From contig NZ_JAUTDO010000003.1 of assembly GCF_030646165.1 (NCBI RefSeq), positions 62,001 through 126,000 of the forward strand: a stretch of DNA of 64,000 bases. Direction: 5' to 3'. This DNA is from Conexibacter sp. CPCC 206217. GTDB lineage: Bacteria; Actinomycetota; Thermoleophilia; Solirubrobacterales; Solirubrobacteraceae. Position 1 is the stretch's first letter, and each line of letters starts with the position of its first letter. The notes beneath the pieces are model-generated. The model was not told the origin of the DNA, ran no database searches, and saw only the letters and a program-made list of their open reading frames with translations. Positions 8,692 through 16,106 of this stretch are shown piece after piece. The translations under genes and the position numbers were made by a program.

Positions 8692-8906
8692 GTGAGAGCG
8701 AGACCCCCAAGCAGTCCGACCAGCTGCCCGAGGAGGCGCCGGCGGAGGTCGCAGACGACGACGTCGAGGGTGCCGGAGAGGGCGCCGCGCGCGAGGAGGG
8801 CGAGCGGCTCGCCAGACGCGAGGGACAGGACACCAGTGACCTCGGCTACCGTGACTCCGACGAGGCGGACGCCTACACGCGACACGGCGAAGGAGCTGGC
8901 AGATGA
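8688..8906 (+). CDS. Small acidic hydrophilic protein
   Basis: 72-residue protein rich in Glu, Asp, Ala and Gly (EEAPAEVADDDVEGAGEGAAREEG), with no membrane segment or Cys; probably disordered. It starts with ATGA over the stop of the upstream gene and ends with ATGA over the start of the next one. Family not recognised. Stress-related acidic peptides of this kind are common in Solirubrobacterales, so a protective role is conceivable, but that is inference only. Confidence 0.55.
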   Translation: MSESETPKQSDQLPEEAPAEVADDDVEGAGEGAAREEGERLARREGQDTSDLGYRDSDEADAYTRHGEGAGR

Positions 8907-9214
8907 CCGAAGACCCCCGCTGGGAGGAAGACGAGGTCGAGGCGGCTGCCGCGGAGGCGCGCGGGATCGGCGGCGTCGCGGGCGACGAGGACCTCGATCC
9001 GGCGCAGCGGCCGTTGGTCGAGGCGGGCGAGGGCGAGGCCGAGGGCTTCGAGCTGGCCGAGGAGGAGCTGGTCGAGCACGCGACGCACGGCGACCAGCAG
9101 TCGGCCCATGTCGTGCTGCGCGATCAGGGTGCCGACGAGGACCCGCGCGTGGAGGATCAGACGGACGCCGAGGGCGACTCCGAGCGCAGCAGCGAGCGCG
9201 AAGATCAGGATTGA
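8903..9214 (+). CDS. Small acidic conserved-type protein
   Basis: 103-residue acidic protein. Its middle, ARGIGGVAGDEDLDPAQRP followed by GEGEAEGFELAEEELVEHATHGD, looks like a conserved block I associate with actinobacterial proteins of unknown function. The C-terminus is very acidic (DPRVEDQTDAEGDSERSSER). It is the third gene of a run joined by ATGA overlaps and is followed at once by a hairpin, so the three form a closed transcription unit. Confidence 0.65.
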   Translation: MTEDPRWEEDEVEAAAAEARGIGGVAGDEDLDPAQRPLVEAGEGEAEGFELAEEELVEHATHGDQQSAHVVLRDQGADEDPRVEDQTDAEGDSERSSEREDQD

Positions 9215-9239
9215 GCAGCCTTCGGTAGGAACGGGCTGC
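9215..9239 (+). terminator. Terminator of the acidic-protein operon
   Basis: GCAGCC / GGCTGC arms around a 13-nt loop, one base after the stop codon of the third acidic gene. A second small symmetric element, AACTTC-GGT-GAAGTT, follows at 9245-9259. Confidence 0.5.
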
Positions 9240-9285
9240 CGTGAAACTTCGGTGAAGTTTTACATTTGCAGCACTTTTGGTAGTT

Positions 9286-9307
9286 GGGGCGGGCCTAGGC
9301 TCGCCCC
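9286..9307. promoter_or_regulatory. 22-bp palindrome abutting a start codon
   Basis: Imperfect palindrome with core GCCTAGGC and outer arms GGGGCG / CGCCCC, only one mismatched pair. It ends directly at the ATG of the PHP phosphatase gene (9308). The preceding 40 bp are AT-rich (TTTTACATTTGCAGC) and probably contain the promoter. The palindrome could be an operator at the transcription start or an RNA hairpin at the initiation site. Confidence 0.4.
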
Positions 9308-10087
9308 ATGTCGTACGTCGACCTTCATTGCCATCTGCTGCCGGGCCTCGACGACGGGGCTGCGACCGCCGACGACACGCTGCGGCATGCCCGTCGCCTG
9401 CACGCCGAGGGCGTACGCGACGTCACCTGCACGCCCCACATCAAGCGGGACGAGTTCCCCGGCGTGCCGATCCGCGAACTGGCGGACCGTGTCGCACAGG
9501 CGCAACGGATGATCTCCGCGGCCGGCCTCGGCGTGCGCCTGCACCTCGGCGCCGAGCTCGCCCACCCGGACGCGCTGCTGCTGCCGGAGGCCGACCTCGA
9601 GCGGATCTCCTCCGGCCCGGCCGGCAGCCGCTGGCTGCTGCTCGAATGCCCCTTCGAGGGGATCGACGACGACTTCGCGCTCGCCTTCCGCCGCCTGCAG
9701 GGGCTCGGCTACGGCCTGCTGCTGGCGCACCCCGAGCGCTCAGCCGGCCTGATGTCCGGCGACGGCCTCGGCCGTCTGCGCCCGATGCTGGCGCAGGGCG
9801 CGCTGCTGCAGGTCAACGTCTGCTCGCTGCTGGGCAACCACGGGCTTGACGCCCAGGACGCCGCTGTGCGGCTCGTGCGCGAAGGACTCGCCTACTGCCT
9901 CGCCTCCGACGGCCATCCCGGCTCGCGCGAGCAGACGCTGCAGCTCGGCTTCCACCTGCTGCTGCGCGCCGGTGCGTCCAGCACGCAGGCGTTTCGTCTC
10001 ACGCAGGCCAATCCGCGCCTGCTGCTGCGAGACGGCGTAAAGCGCCCGCTGGTCGATCTCGAACGGGCGCTCGCCGCGGCGGCCTGA
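9308..10087 (+). CDS. CpsB/YwqE-type PHP phosphatase
   Basis: 259-residue PHP-domain protein. The metal-ligand motifs are in order: YVDLHCHLLPGLDDG (HxH, residues 3-17), CTPHI, LGAELAHPD, LLAHPERS and SDGHPGSR. In Firmicutes such proteins are Mn-dependent tyrosine phosphatases that control capsule polymer export; other PHP enzymes hydrolyse small phosphoesters. No polysaccharide genes are nearby, so the substrate is open. The ATG at 9308 has no ribosome site in front and may be leaderless. Confidence 0.8.
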   Translation: MSYVDLHCHLLPGLDDGAATADDTLRHARRLHAEGVRDVTCTPHIKRDEFPGVPIRELADRVAQAQRMISAAGLGVRLHLGAELAHPDALLLPEADLERISSGPAGSRWLLLECPFEGIDDDFALAFRRLQGLGYGLLLAHPERSAGLMSGDGLGRLRPMLAQGALLQVNVCSLLGNHGLDAQDAAVRLVREGLAYCLASDGHPGSREQTLQLGFHLLLRAGASSTQAFRLTQANPRLLLRDGVKRPLVDLERALAAAA

Positions 10088-10113
10088 CGGCCGTCGCGAA
10101 CAGCTTCGGGACC

Positions 10114-10266
10114 ATGGGGGTGCACGTCAGAAGAGTCGGCGAGCGCGCCCCGGCGAGCATCGCCGTGCTGGAGCTGCGGATCCGCCAGCTGCTCGCACGC
10201 GAGCGCGTCGCGCGCGCGGCGAGAACCCTCAGACCGCCACCGAGCCGTCCCAAGCGCCAGGGTTAG
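10114..10266 (+). CDS. Possible 50-residue basic peptide
   Basis: Short open frame from ATG 10114 to TAG 10264-10266, overlapping the iron box of the next gene. The product is Arg-rich with a helix-like middle (SIAVLELRIRQLLARERVARA). It uses several AGA codons. No clear ribosome site and no family recognised; it may be chance. Confidence 0.2.
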   Translation: MGVHVRRVGERAPASIAVLELRIRQLLARERVARAARTLRPPPSRPKRQG

Positions 10267-10276
10267 GGTAACCTAA
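10263..10276 (+). promoter_or_regulatory. IdeR/DtxR-type iron box of the haem operon
   Basis: TTAGGGTAACCTAA, an inverted repeat TTAGG-N4-CCTAA equal to the inner 14 bp of the 19-bp DtxR/IdeR consensus apart from one base. It overlaps a TAACCT -10-like hexamer (10270-10275), and the ATG of the first gene is only 6 nt further on. The message is therefore probably leaderless and repressed when iron is sufficient. Confidence 0.75.
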
Positions 10277-10281
10277 CGCGC

Positions 10282-11097
10282 ATGTCCACTCTGCGCGCGC
10301 CGAACCCCGACCACCAGGCCCCTGAAGGTTTCCAGTACTTTCCGCCGCCGCTGGAGCCGGCTGAGCCCGGCGCGCGACGCACGCCCGCCGAGGAAGCGCG
10401 CACGCTGCTGGCCCACTCGACCGTCGCGACGCTCGCGACGCTGAGCGACGACGGCACGCCGTGGGCTTCAATGGTCGTCTTCGGCACGCTTCCTGACGGC
10501 GCCCCGGTCTTGTTCGTCTCGACGCTGGCCGAGCACGGCCGCAACCTCGAGCGCGACGCGCGCGCCAGCCTGATGGTCGCGGCGCCGATCACCAATCCGG
10601 ATCCGCTGCAGAGCGGCCGCGTGACGCTCGCCGGGCGCTTCGTCAAGCCCGAGGGCGCGCGCGAGGAGGAGGCCCGCGAGGCCGCCTACAAGGCGATGCC
10701 GTACGGCAGAACGTACGCCAAGTTCGGCGACTTCTCGCTGTGGGTGCTCGAGGTCGAGCGCGTCCGCTGGGTCGGCGGCTACGGGATCATGGGCTCCGAC
10801 GACGCCGCCGCGTACAAGGCCGCGACGGTCGATCCGACGGCGCCGAACGCCGACCACGCCGTCTCCCACCTCAACGAGGACCACGCCGACGCGCTGCTGC
10901 AGATCTCGCAGAAGCTGGCCGGCTACCCCGACGCCACCGCCGCCGTCGCGACCGGGATCGACCGTTACGGGATGGACCTCTCGATCGACACGCCGCGCGG
11001 CAAGGCGCCCGCGCGCGTCGGCTTCGCGGAGCCCGCGACGGCCGCCGACGGCCTGCGCGGCGCGACCGTCGAGCTGGCCAAGAAGGCACGCGCATGA
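10282..11097 (+). CDS. HugZ-like haem utilisation protein (FMN-binding split barrel plus DUF2470)
   Basis: 271-residue protein. The N-terminal half is a pyridoxamine-oxidase-like split barrel (TLLAHSTVATLATLSDDGTP, then RASLMVAAP...DPLQSGRVTLAGR). The C-terminal half is a DUF2470 domain with the signature HLNEDHADALLQI. This two-domain form is that of HugZ/HutZ proteins, which bind or degrade haem in the cytoplasm. It heads a five-gene iron operon directly under an iron box and has no ribosome site, as expected of a leaderless message. Its stop overlaps the next ATG. Confidence 0.85.
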   Translation: MSTLRAPNPDHQAPEGFQYFPPPLEPAEPGARRTPAEEARTLLAHSTVATLATLSDDGTPWASMVVFGTLPDGAPVLFVSTLAEHGRNLERDARASLMVAAPITNPDPLQSGRVTLAGRFVKPEGAREEEAREAAYKAMPYGRTYAKFGDFSLWVLEVERVRWVGGYGIMGSDDAAAYKAATVDPTAPNADHAVSHLNEDHADALLQISQKLAGYPDATAAVATGIDRYGMDLSIDTPRGKAPARVGFAEPATAADGLRGATVELAKKARA

Positions 11098-11399
11098 TCG
11101 TCGTGATGAACGTCGTCAGCGCCGCGGAGGGCAAGGCGGACGCGTTCGAGGAGGCGTTCCGCTCGCGCGAGAGCCACCTCGCCACGGTCCCCGGCTTCCT
11201 CGGCTTCGAACTGCTGCGTCGCGACGGCGAGAACGAGTACCTCGTCTCCAGTCGCTGGGAGAGCCGCGAGGCGTTCCACGGCTGGCTCAGAAGCGACGCC
11301 TTCAGACAGGCGCACTCCGGCGACGGTGGCAGAGGCCAGTTGTCGCACGGCAGCGAGGTGCGCATGTACGACGTGCTGCAGAGCGAGGCGCCGGCATGA
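11094..11399 (+). CDS. IsdG/HmoB-like haem-degrading monooxygenase (ABM domain)
   Basis: 101-residue single-domain protein. The IsdG-type catalytic triad can be read as Asn6, Trp64 and His74; the Trp-to-His spacing of 10 matches IsdG (Trp67/His77). Such enzymes open the haem ring in the cytoplasm and free iron. It overlaps its neighbours on both sides by ATGA, between the HugZ-like gene and the importer, which supports a role in using imported haem. An ABM quinone monooxygenase is the alternative, but the triad and context favour haem. Confidence 0.8.
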   Translation: MIVVMNVVSAAEGKADAFEEAFRSRESHLATVPGFLGFELLRRDGENEYLVSSRWESREAFHGWLRSDAFRQAHSGDGGRGQLSHGSEVRMYDVLQSEAPA

Positions 11400-12256
11400 C
11401 GCGCCGCTTCCTGAGCACGCTCCTCGCGACGCTGCTGCTGTGCGCCGGCCTCGCGAGCGCCGCCAACGCGGCGACCCCGCGGATCGTCGCGCTGACGCCG
11501 TTCACGGCTAACACGCTGTCGCTGCTCGGCGTCAGACCGGTCGCGATCGGCCAGACGCTCGGCGGCAACGACAAGTTCAACGCGGGGCTGAAGGGCGTCA
11601 AGACGCTGCCGCTGTCGCACCCGTTCGGGCCGAACATGGAGCAGCTCGCTGCGCTCAACCCCAGCTTGGTGCTGTCCGCTCCGATCTGGGCCAAGGGCAA
11701 CCAGAACATGAAGTCGCTCGACATCAAGGTCGTGGAGAGCGACCCCGCGACGGTGGACGACGTCGCGCGGCAGACCGAGTTCATCGGTCAGGTCGTCGGC
11801 AAGCGCGCACAGGCGAAGAGACTGGCCGACATCCAGCGCGCCCGCATCAAGGTCGCCGAGAGAGCGATCAGAAGACGCCCGACCGTCTTGCTCGTGCTCG
11901 GCGTCGGGCGCCGGCCGTACGCCTTCCTGCCCAACAGCTGGGGCGGCGACCTCGTCAAGGCCGCTGGCGGCAGACTGCTGACGCAGGGCCTCAGCGCATC
12001 GGGCGGCTTCGCGGCGATCTCCGACGAGGTCGTCGTCCAGCGCAACCCCGACATCATCATCGCCGTGCCGCACGGCAACATCAAGGACATTCCGGCGATG
12101 ACGAAGTACCTCAAGAGCAATCCCGCGTGGGAGGACACGAAGGCAGCGCGCAACAACCGCGTGTACGTGTCGACCGACAACACGCTGCTGCAGCCGTGGA
12201 CGAGCGCGGCGCAGTCGATCTACGACGTGCAGACGAAGTACCTGAAGAACCGGTAG
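11396..12256 (+). CDS. hmuT: Haem ABC transporter substrate-binding protein
   Basis: 286-residue periplasmic-binding protein of the BtuF/HmuT class. It has a signal peptide (residues 1 to about 26, LLLCAGLASAANA) with no lipobox Cys at the cleavage site, then RIVALTPFTANTLSLLGVRPVAIG, typical of cluster A-II binding proteins, and LLVLGVGRRPYAFLPNSWGGDLVKAAGG in the middle. It would deliver haem, or possibly a siderophore, to the permease encoded next. By hand count 6 of its 20 Arg codons are AGA, against none in the permease gene. Confidence 0.85.
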   Translation: MTRRFLSTLLATLLLCAGLASAANAATPRIVALTPFTANTLSLLGVRPVAIGQTLGGNDKFNAGLKGVKTLPLSHPFGPNMEQLAALNPSLVLSAPIWAKGNQNMKSLDIKVVESDPATVDDVARQTEFIGQVVGKRAQAKRLADIQRARIKVAERAIRRRPTVLLVLGVGRRPYAFLPNSWGGDLVKAAGGRLLTQGLSASGGFAAISDEVVVQRNPDIIIAVPHGNIKDIPAMTKYLKSNPAWEDTKAARNNRVYVSTDNTLLQPWTSAAQSIYDVQTKYLKNR

Positions 12257-12266
12257 CAGGCGTCCG

Positions 12267-13253
12267 GTGAAGACTCGACAGATCGCGGTGGTCGTCGTCG
12301 CGGCGACCGCCTTGGTCGTGGCGGCGATCGCGTCGATGACGCTCGGCGCGGTGCACGTGCCGCTGTCGACGGTGATCGACGCGCTGACGGGTCAAGCCGA
12401 GCCCGGTCCGCTGAAGAAGATCGTGCTCGACCTGCGCTTGCCGCGCACGGTCGAGGCGCTCGCCGTCGGGTCTGCGCTGGGGGTTGCGGGCGCGCTGCTG
12501 CAGGGGGCGCTCGCCAACCCGCTCGCCTCCCCGGACGTGATGGGCGTGACCGGCGGCGCTGCCTTCGGCGCGATGCTGATCCTGATCATCTTCCCCGACA
12601 CGATTGCGCTGCTTCCGCTCGGCGCGCTCGGCATGGGACTGGTCGCCGCGCTGCTCGTCTTCCTGATCGCCTCGACCGGCGCCAACGGCGGCAGCATCGC
12701 TCGCCTCGTGCTTGCCGGAATTGCGATGACGGCGGCCTTTCAAGCGGGCACGACGTCGATCATGGCGGCGTACCCCGACCGGGTGCAGTCGGCGATCTTC
12801 TTTCTCGCCGGCGGCTTGACGACGAGCGGCTGGTCGAATCTCGAGGTCGTCTGGCCGTACCTGACCGTCGGCTTCCTGATGGCGGTCGTCCTGACCCGTC
12901 CGCTCGATCGGCTCGCCCTGGGCGACGACGTCGCGGCGTCGCTCGGCGCCCGCCCGCGCGTGATCCGCCTGACGGCCGCGATCGCGGCGGCGATCCTCGC
13001 CGCGTGCGGGGCTGCGATCGCCGGGCTCGTCACATTCCTCGGCTTGTTCGTGCCGCACGTCGTGCGGATGGCGTCCGGCACCTCGACGCAGACGTACGTG
13101 GTGCCGGTCTCGGCGTTGGTCGGCGGCGCGGTGATGATGGCCGGCGACACGCTCGCGCGGACGATCGCAGCGCCGCTGGAGCTGCCGGTCGGCCCGCTGA
13201 TGGTGCTGCTGGGCGTGCCGCTCTTCCTCTACCTGCTGCGCAAAGCCGCATGA
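12267..13253 (+). CDS. hmuU: Haem ABC transporter permease (FecCD family)
   Basis: 328-residue FecCD/BtuC-type permease with about ten hydrophobic helices. Family marks are LRLPRTVEALAVGSALGVAGALLQGALANPLASPDVMGVTGGAAFGA and, near the end, GLVTFLGLFVPHVVRM (Q-loop coupling region); these are cited in part only. GTG start at 12267, 10 nt after hmuT; its stop overlaps the ATPase ATG. It forms the membrane channel with HmuV. Confidence 0.9.
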   Translation: MKTRQIAVVVVAATALVVAAIASMTLGAVHVPLSTVIDALTGQAEPGPLKKIVLDLRLPRTVEALAVGSALGVAGALLQGALANPLASPDVMGVTGGAAFGAMLILIIFPDTIALLPLGALGMGLVAALLVFLIASTGANGGSIARLVLAGIAMTAAFQAGTTSIMAAYPDRVQSAIFFLAGGLTTSGWSNLEVVWPYLTVGFLMAVVLTRPLDRLALGDDVAASLGARPRVIRLTAAIAAAILAACGAAIAGLVTFLGLFVPHVVRMASGTSTQTYVVPVSALVGGAVMMAGDTLARTIAAPLELPVGPLMVLLGVPLFLYLLRKAA

Positions 13254-14113
13254 GTCCGCTGCTGACACGCCAGCCGCCGGCGTTCGTCGCGCAAGCGCCG
13301 CTGCTTGACGCGCGCGACGTCGCCGTCGAGATCAACGGCAAGCGCATCCTGCACGGCGCGGACCTGACCGTCCGTCCCGGCGAGCTGGTCGCGGTCGTCG
13401 GCCCAAACGGCGCCGGCAAGTCGACGCTCGCGCGCGCCGTCTCCGGGCTGCAGCGGACGGCAGGCGGCAGCGTGCTGTGGAGCGGCGTGCCGGTCGAGCA
13501 GCTGCGTGGACGCCAGCTCGCGCAGCTGCGCGCGTTCGTGCCGCAGCGCGCCAGCGTTCCTGACGGCATCACAGTTCGCGAGGCGGTTCGCATCGGTCGT
13601 TCCCCGCACGTCAAACCGCTCGGCCGGCTCGTCAGAGCCGACCACGACGCGATCGAGCGCGCGATGGAGCGTGCCGGGGTCGAGCAGTTCGCCGAGCGGC
13701 GCCTGACGACGCTCTCCGGCGGCGAGCTGCAGCGGGTCCAGATCGCGGTCGGGCTGGCGCAGGAGGCGCCCGTCCTGATGGCCGACGAGCCGACGTCGCA
13801 CCTCGACCTGGGCGCCACCGCGACGCTCGCGAAGCTGTTGCGAGGCCTCACACGGGACGGCATCGCGGTCATCCTCGTCGTCCACGACTTGTCGCTGGCG
13901 GCGGCCGTCGCCGACACCGTCGTCGTGATCGCGCACGGCCGCTCGGTCGCCAGCGGTGCGCCGGAAGCCGTGCTCGGACGCGAGCGGCTCGCCGACGTCT
14001 GGCACGTCGATGCCGCGCTGGAGCGCCGTGAGGACGGTCACACGGCCCTGCACGTCGCGTGGCTCGGACGCACCGACGCCGACGCGGACGAGAGCTTCCA
14101 CCCCGACGCCTGA
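13250..14113 (+). CDS. hmuV: Haem ABC transporter ATPase
   Basis: 287-residue ATPase with Walker A GPNGAGKST, signature LSGGELQRVQIA, Walker B VLMADEPTSHLD and the H-loop VVHDLSLAA. It matches HmuV/FecE ATPases of haem and siderophore importers. The ATG overlaps the permease stop (ATGA at 13250). A tail of about 20 residues rich in Asp and Glu is extra. It is the last gene of the operon; a strong hairpin follows. Confidence 0.92.
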   Translation: MSPLLTRQPPAFVAQAPLLDARDVAVEINGKRILHGADLTVRPGELVAVVGPNGAGKSTLARAVSGLQRTAGGSVLWSGVPVEQLRGRQLAQLRAFVPQRASVPDGITVREAVRIGRSPHVKPLGRLVRADHDAIERAMERAGVEQFAERRLTTLSGGELQRVQIAVGLAQEAPVLMADEPTSHLDLGATATLAKLLRGLTRDGIAVILVVHDLSLAAAVADTVVVIAHGRSVASGAPEAVLGRERLADVWHVDAALERREDGHTALHVAWLGRTDADADESFHPDA

Positions 14114-14157
14114 GCGCGGCGCAGCGGCGCCGGCGTCGCGTCGGCCCTGCGACGCAC

Positions 14158-14204
14158 CGCGCCGGCGGACGGGACCGGGACCGGTTCCCGCGCCCGCCGG
14201 CGCG
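14158..14204. terminator. Bidirectional terminator between convergent haem genes
   Basis: Long hairpin: outer arms CGCGCCGGCGG / CCGCCGGCGCG and an inner CGGGA...TCCCG stem. It lies between the end of hmuV and the end of the minus-strand secreted gene. Confidence 0.7.
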
Positions 14205-14226
14205 CGGATGCTTCGTCGGGCTCGGG

Positions 14227-15921
14227 TCAGCCGCGTCTGCCGGAGCTTCTTCTCGCGCTTCTTCTCGCGCCTCTCAGCGTCGCCTTCGCGGTGACGGTCT
14301 TGCTGCCGGCCGCGTCGGTCACCTTGACCTTGACGGCGACCTTGACCGAACGGCCGCGGAGCGCGGCGACCGCCGCTCTCGTCAGACGCACGCGGACTCT
14401 CGCGCTGCCGCCCTTGGCGACTCTGCTCGGCACGAGCACCGCGATGCGGTAGCGCGTTCTGGCGATCTTGACGACGATCGACTTCGGTGCTCTGAGCGTC
14501 GCGGCCTGGCTGCCGGCGCGCACGGTGCCGATCGTCGCGAAGCGGTTTCTGCCGGGCGTCTGCGGCTTGCCCGGCACGGTGACTCTTGGCGCGACGACGC
14601 CCGGCTGCACCGGCGGCGCCGGCGGGATCGGCGTGACCGGCGGTCTGGGCGGATCGACAGGCGGGACGACGGCCGCCGCGAACGCGATCGGCGTCGTCGT
14701 GTAGAGCGCCTCCGGCGTCGGGTTGGTGTGCTCTCTCCAGGTCGAGATCGCGCACTGCGTCACGCGGCAGTCGACCGTCACGCCGCTTCTGTCGGTGAAG
14801 GTCGGGTTGACCGTCACGGCGCTTGCGAACGAGCCGTCGGCAGCGAGCGTGTCCGCGGGCGTCGGGCCGCCGGCGCGGATCCACTTCGTGCTGCCGGCGT
14901 CCGTCAGCACAGCCCCGCCGACGAGCGCGGTGACCGACGCGTAGGTGCCCGTCGAGTAGTTTCTGCCGGAGACCGCAACGGTCGTGGCGGCGTCGCGCGA
15001 CAGCTCGGTCGCCGGGCTGACGACGGCCGACGCGAACGAGACCGGCGTCGCGGTGTCGAAGACCGCGTTGGCGTTGCCTCTCGAGGCGAACGTCAGCACC
15101 CCGCACTGGATCACGCGGCAGTCGTAGGTGACGCCGCCTCTCTCGTAGACCGGGAGCGCGTCGAGCGTCGTGCTGAACGTGCCGTCCGCGTTCAGCAGCT
15201 GGTCGGCCGGCGTGCCCGGCGTTGACCGGATGTACTTCGACTGGTTGTACGGCTGATTGAGCCAGTAGCTCGCGAGTCTAGGACCGTAGGCGACGTAGAA
15301 GCCTCCGCCGTTGCCGGCGGTCGGATCGAAGCCGGCGCCCTGGATCGAGACGGTCGTCGTCGCGTCGGGGGAGAGGCCGGCGCGCGGCGACACCGTCACG
15401 ACGGCGCCCGCCAAGGGCGTCGGCGACGTGTAGCGGATCGCCTGCGTGGCGAGCACGTTGGCGTCCGACGGCGCGTTGTGGGCTCTCCACGCGCGCACGA
15501 CGCACTGCGTGACGGCGCAGTCGATCTCTCTCGACGTCGCCTCGTCGGTGAATCTGCGGTTCGCGGTGACTCTGGTGGCGAACGTGCCGTCGGCGTTCAG
15601 TCTCGTGGGGCCGTCCGGCATCACGGCGGCGATGTACTGCGTGCTCGGTCTGTCGAGATAGATCGTGTCGCTCACGGTGGCGGTCACGGCGACGTAGAGA
15701 CCGGTCGTCTGATCGACGGCGTCGGCCGTGAAGCCGGTGCCTCTGACCGTCAGCGTGTTCGCTCTGTCGAGGCTGAGACCGGAGTACGGGCTGACCGAGA
15801 CGGCCGGTGCGGCGAGGGCGGCGGTGGCGGTGCCGCCGATCGCGGCGGCCGCGACTGCGCTCGCGAGCAGCAGCCGGCGGCCGGCCCGCGTGAGTCCTGC
15901 ATGGGGTGCGGTGATGCGCAT
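14227..15921 (-). CDS. Secreted triple-repeat protein of the haem locus
   Basis: 564-residue exported protein with a signal peptide (to about residue 38, AALAA) and three repeats of 115-130 residues, at about 39-165, 172-297 and 299-416. Each opens like an Ig/IPT strand pair (VSVSPYSGLS, VTVSPRAGLS, VVSPATELS), contains LNADGTF or LAADGSF, and holds one close Cys pair: DCAVTQC (135/140), DCRVIQC (268/273), DCRVTQC (385/390). A Pro-rich linker (418-445) and a very basic tail follow. No LPXTG or C-terminal anchor. An iron box upstream and the neighbouring HtaA gene suggest surface haem capture. Arg is mostly AGA. I do not recognise a named family. Confidence 0.75.
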   Translation of the reverse strand: MRITAPHAGLTRAGRRLLLASAVAAAAIGGTATAALAAPAVSVSPYSGLSLDRANTLTVRGTGFTADAVDQTTGLYVAVTATVSDTIYLDRPSTQYIAAVMPDGPTRLNADGTFATRVTANRRFTDEATSREIDCAVTQCVVRAWRAHNAPSDANVLATQAIRYTSPTPLAGAVVTVSPRAGLSPDATTTVSIQGAGFDPTAGNGGGFYVAYGPRLASYWLNQPYNQSKYIRSTPGTPADQLLNADGTFSTTLDALPVYERGGVTYDCRVIQCGVLTFASRGNANAVFDTATPVSFASAVVSPATELSRDAATTVAVSGRNYSTGTYASVTALVGGAVLTDAGSTKWIRAGGPTPADTLAADGSFASAVTVNPTFTDRSGVTVDCRVTQCAISTWREHTNPTPEALYTTTPIAFAAAVVPPVDPPRPPVTPIPPAPPVQPGVVAPRVTVPGKPQTPGRNRFATIGTVRAGSQAATLRAPKSIVVKIARTRYRIAVLVPSRVAKGGSARVRVRLTRAAVAALRGRSVKVAVKVKVTDAAGSKTVTAKATLRGARRSARRSSGRRG

Positions 15922-15974
15922 AGAGCGCGAGTCCTCCTGCGGTTCGGACGAAATCTGGCTGCAACCAGCCTAAC

Positions 15975-15988
15975 TTAGGCAGACCTAA
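15975..15988 (-). promoter_or_regulatory. IdeR/DtxR-type iron box
   Basis: TTAGGCAGACCTAA, again TTAGG-N4-CCTAA, 54 bp before the start codon of the triple-repeat gene. A flanking CCTAAC extends the symmetry. AGGAGG stands 12 nt before that start codon. Confidence 0.7.
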
Positions 15989-16040
15989 CTTGCTGTCTGG
16001 GTGCGCGCGTGCCAGATCTGGCGTTCCTACCGCCACGAGC

Positions 16041-16105
16041 GCGCGGCCTCGATGAGGCGAGGCCGCGCGTGGCCTTGGCCGCTCGGCGCCGTGCGGCGCC
16101 GAGCG
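16041..16105 (-). terminator. Tandem hairpins behind the HtaA gene
   Basis: Two perfect stem-loops: GCGCGGCCTC / GAGGCCGCGC (16041-16068) and CGCTCGGCGCC / GGCGCCGAGCG with a 4-nt loop (16080-16105). The second ends one base before the stop codon of the HtaA-domain gene. Confidence 0.65.
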
Positions 16106-16106
16106 T

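Noticed and set aside
14059..15225. Long plus-strand frames opposite the triple-repeat secreted gene
   Set aside because: They lack plausible protein composition, while the minus frame has a signal peptide, repeats, an iron box and a ribosome site.
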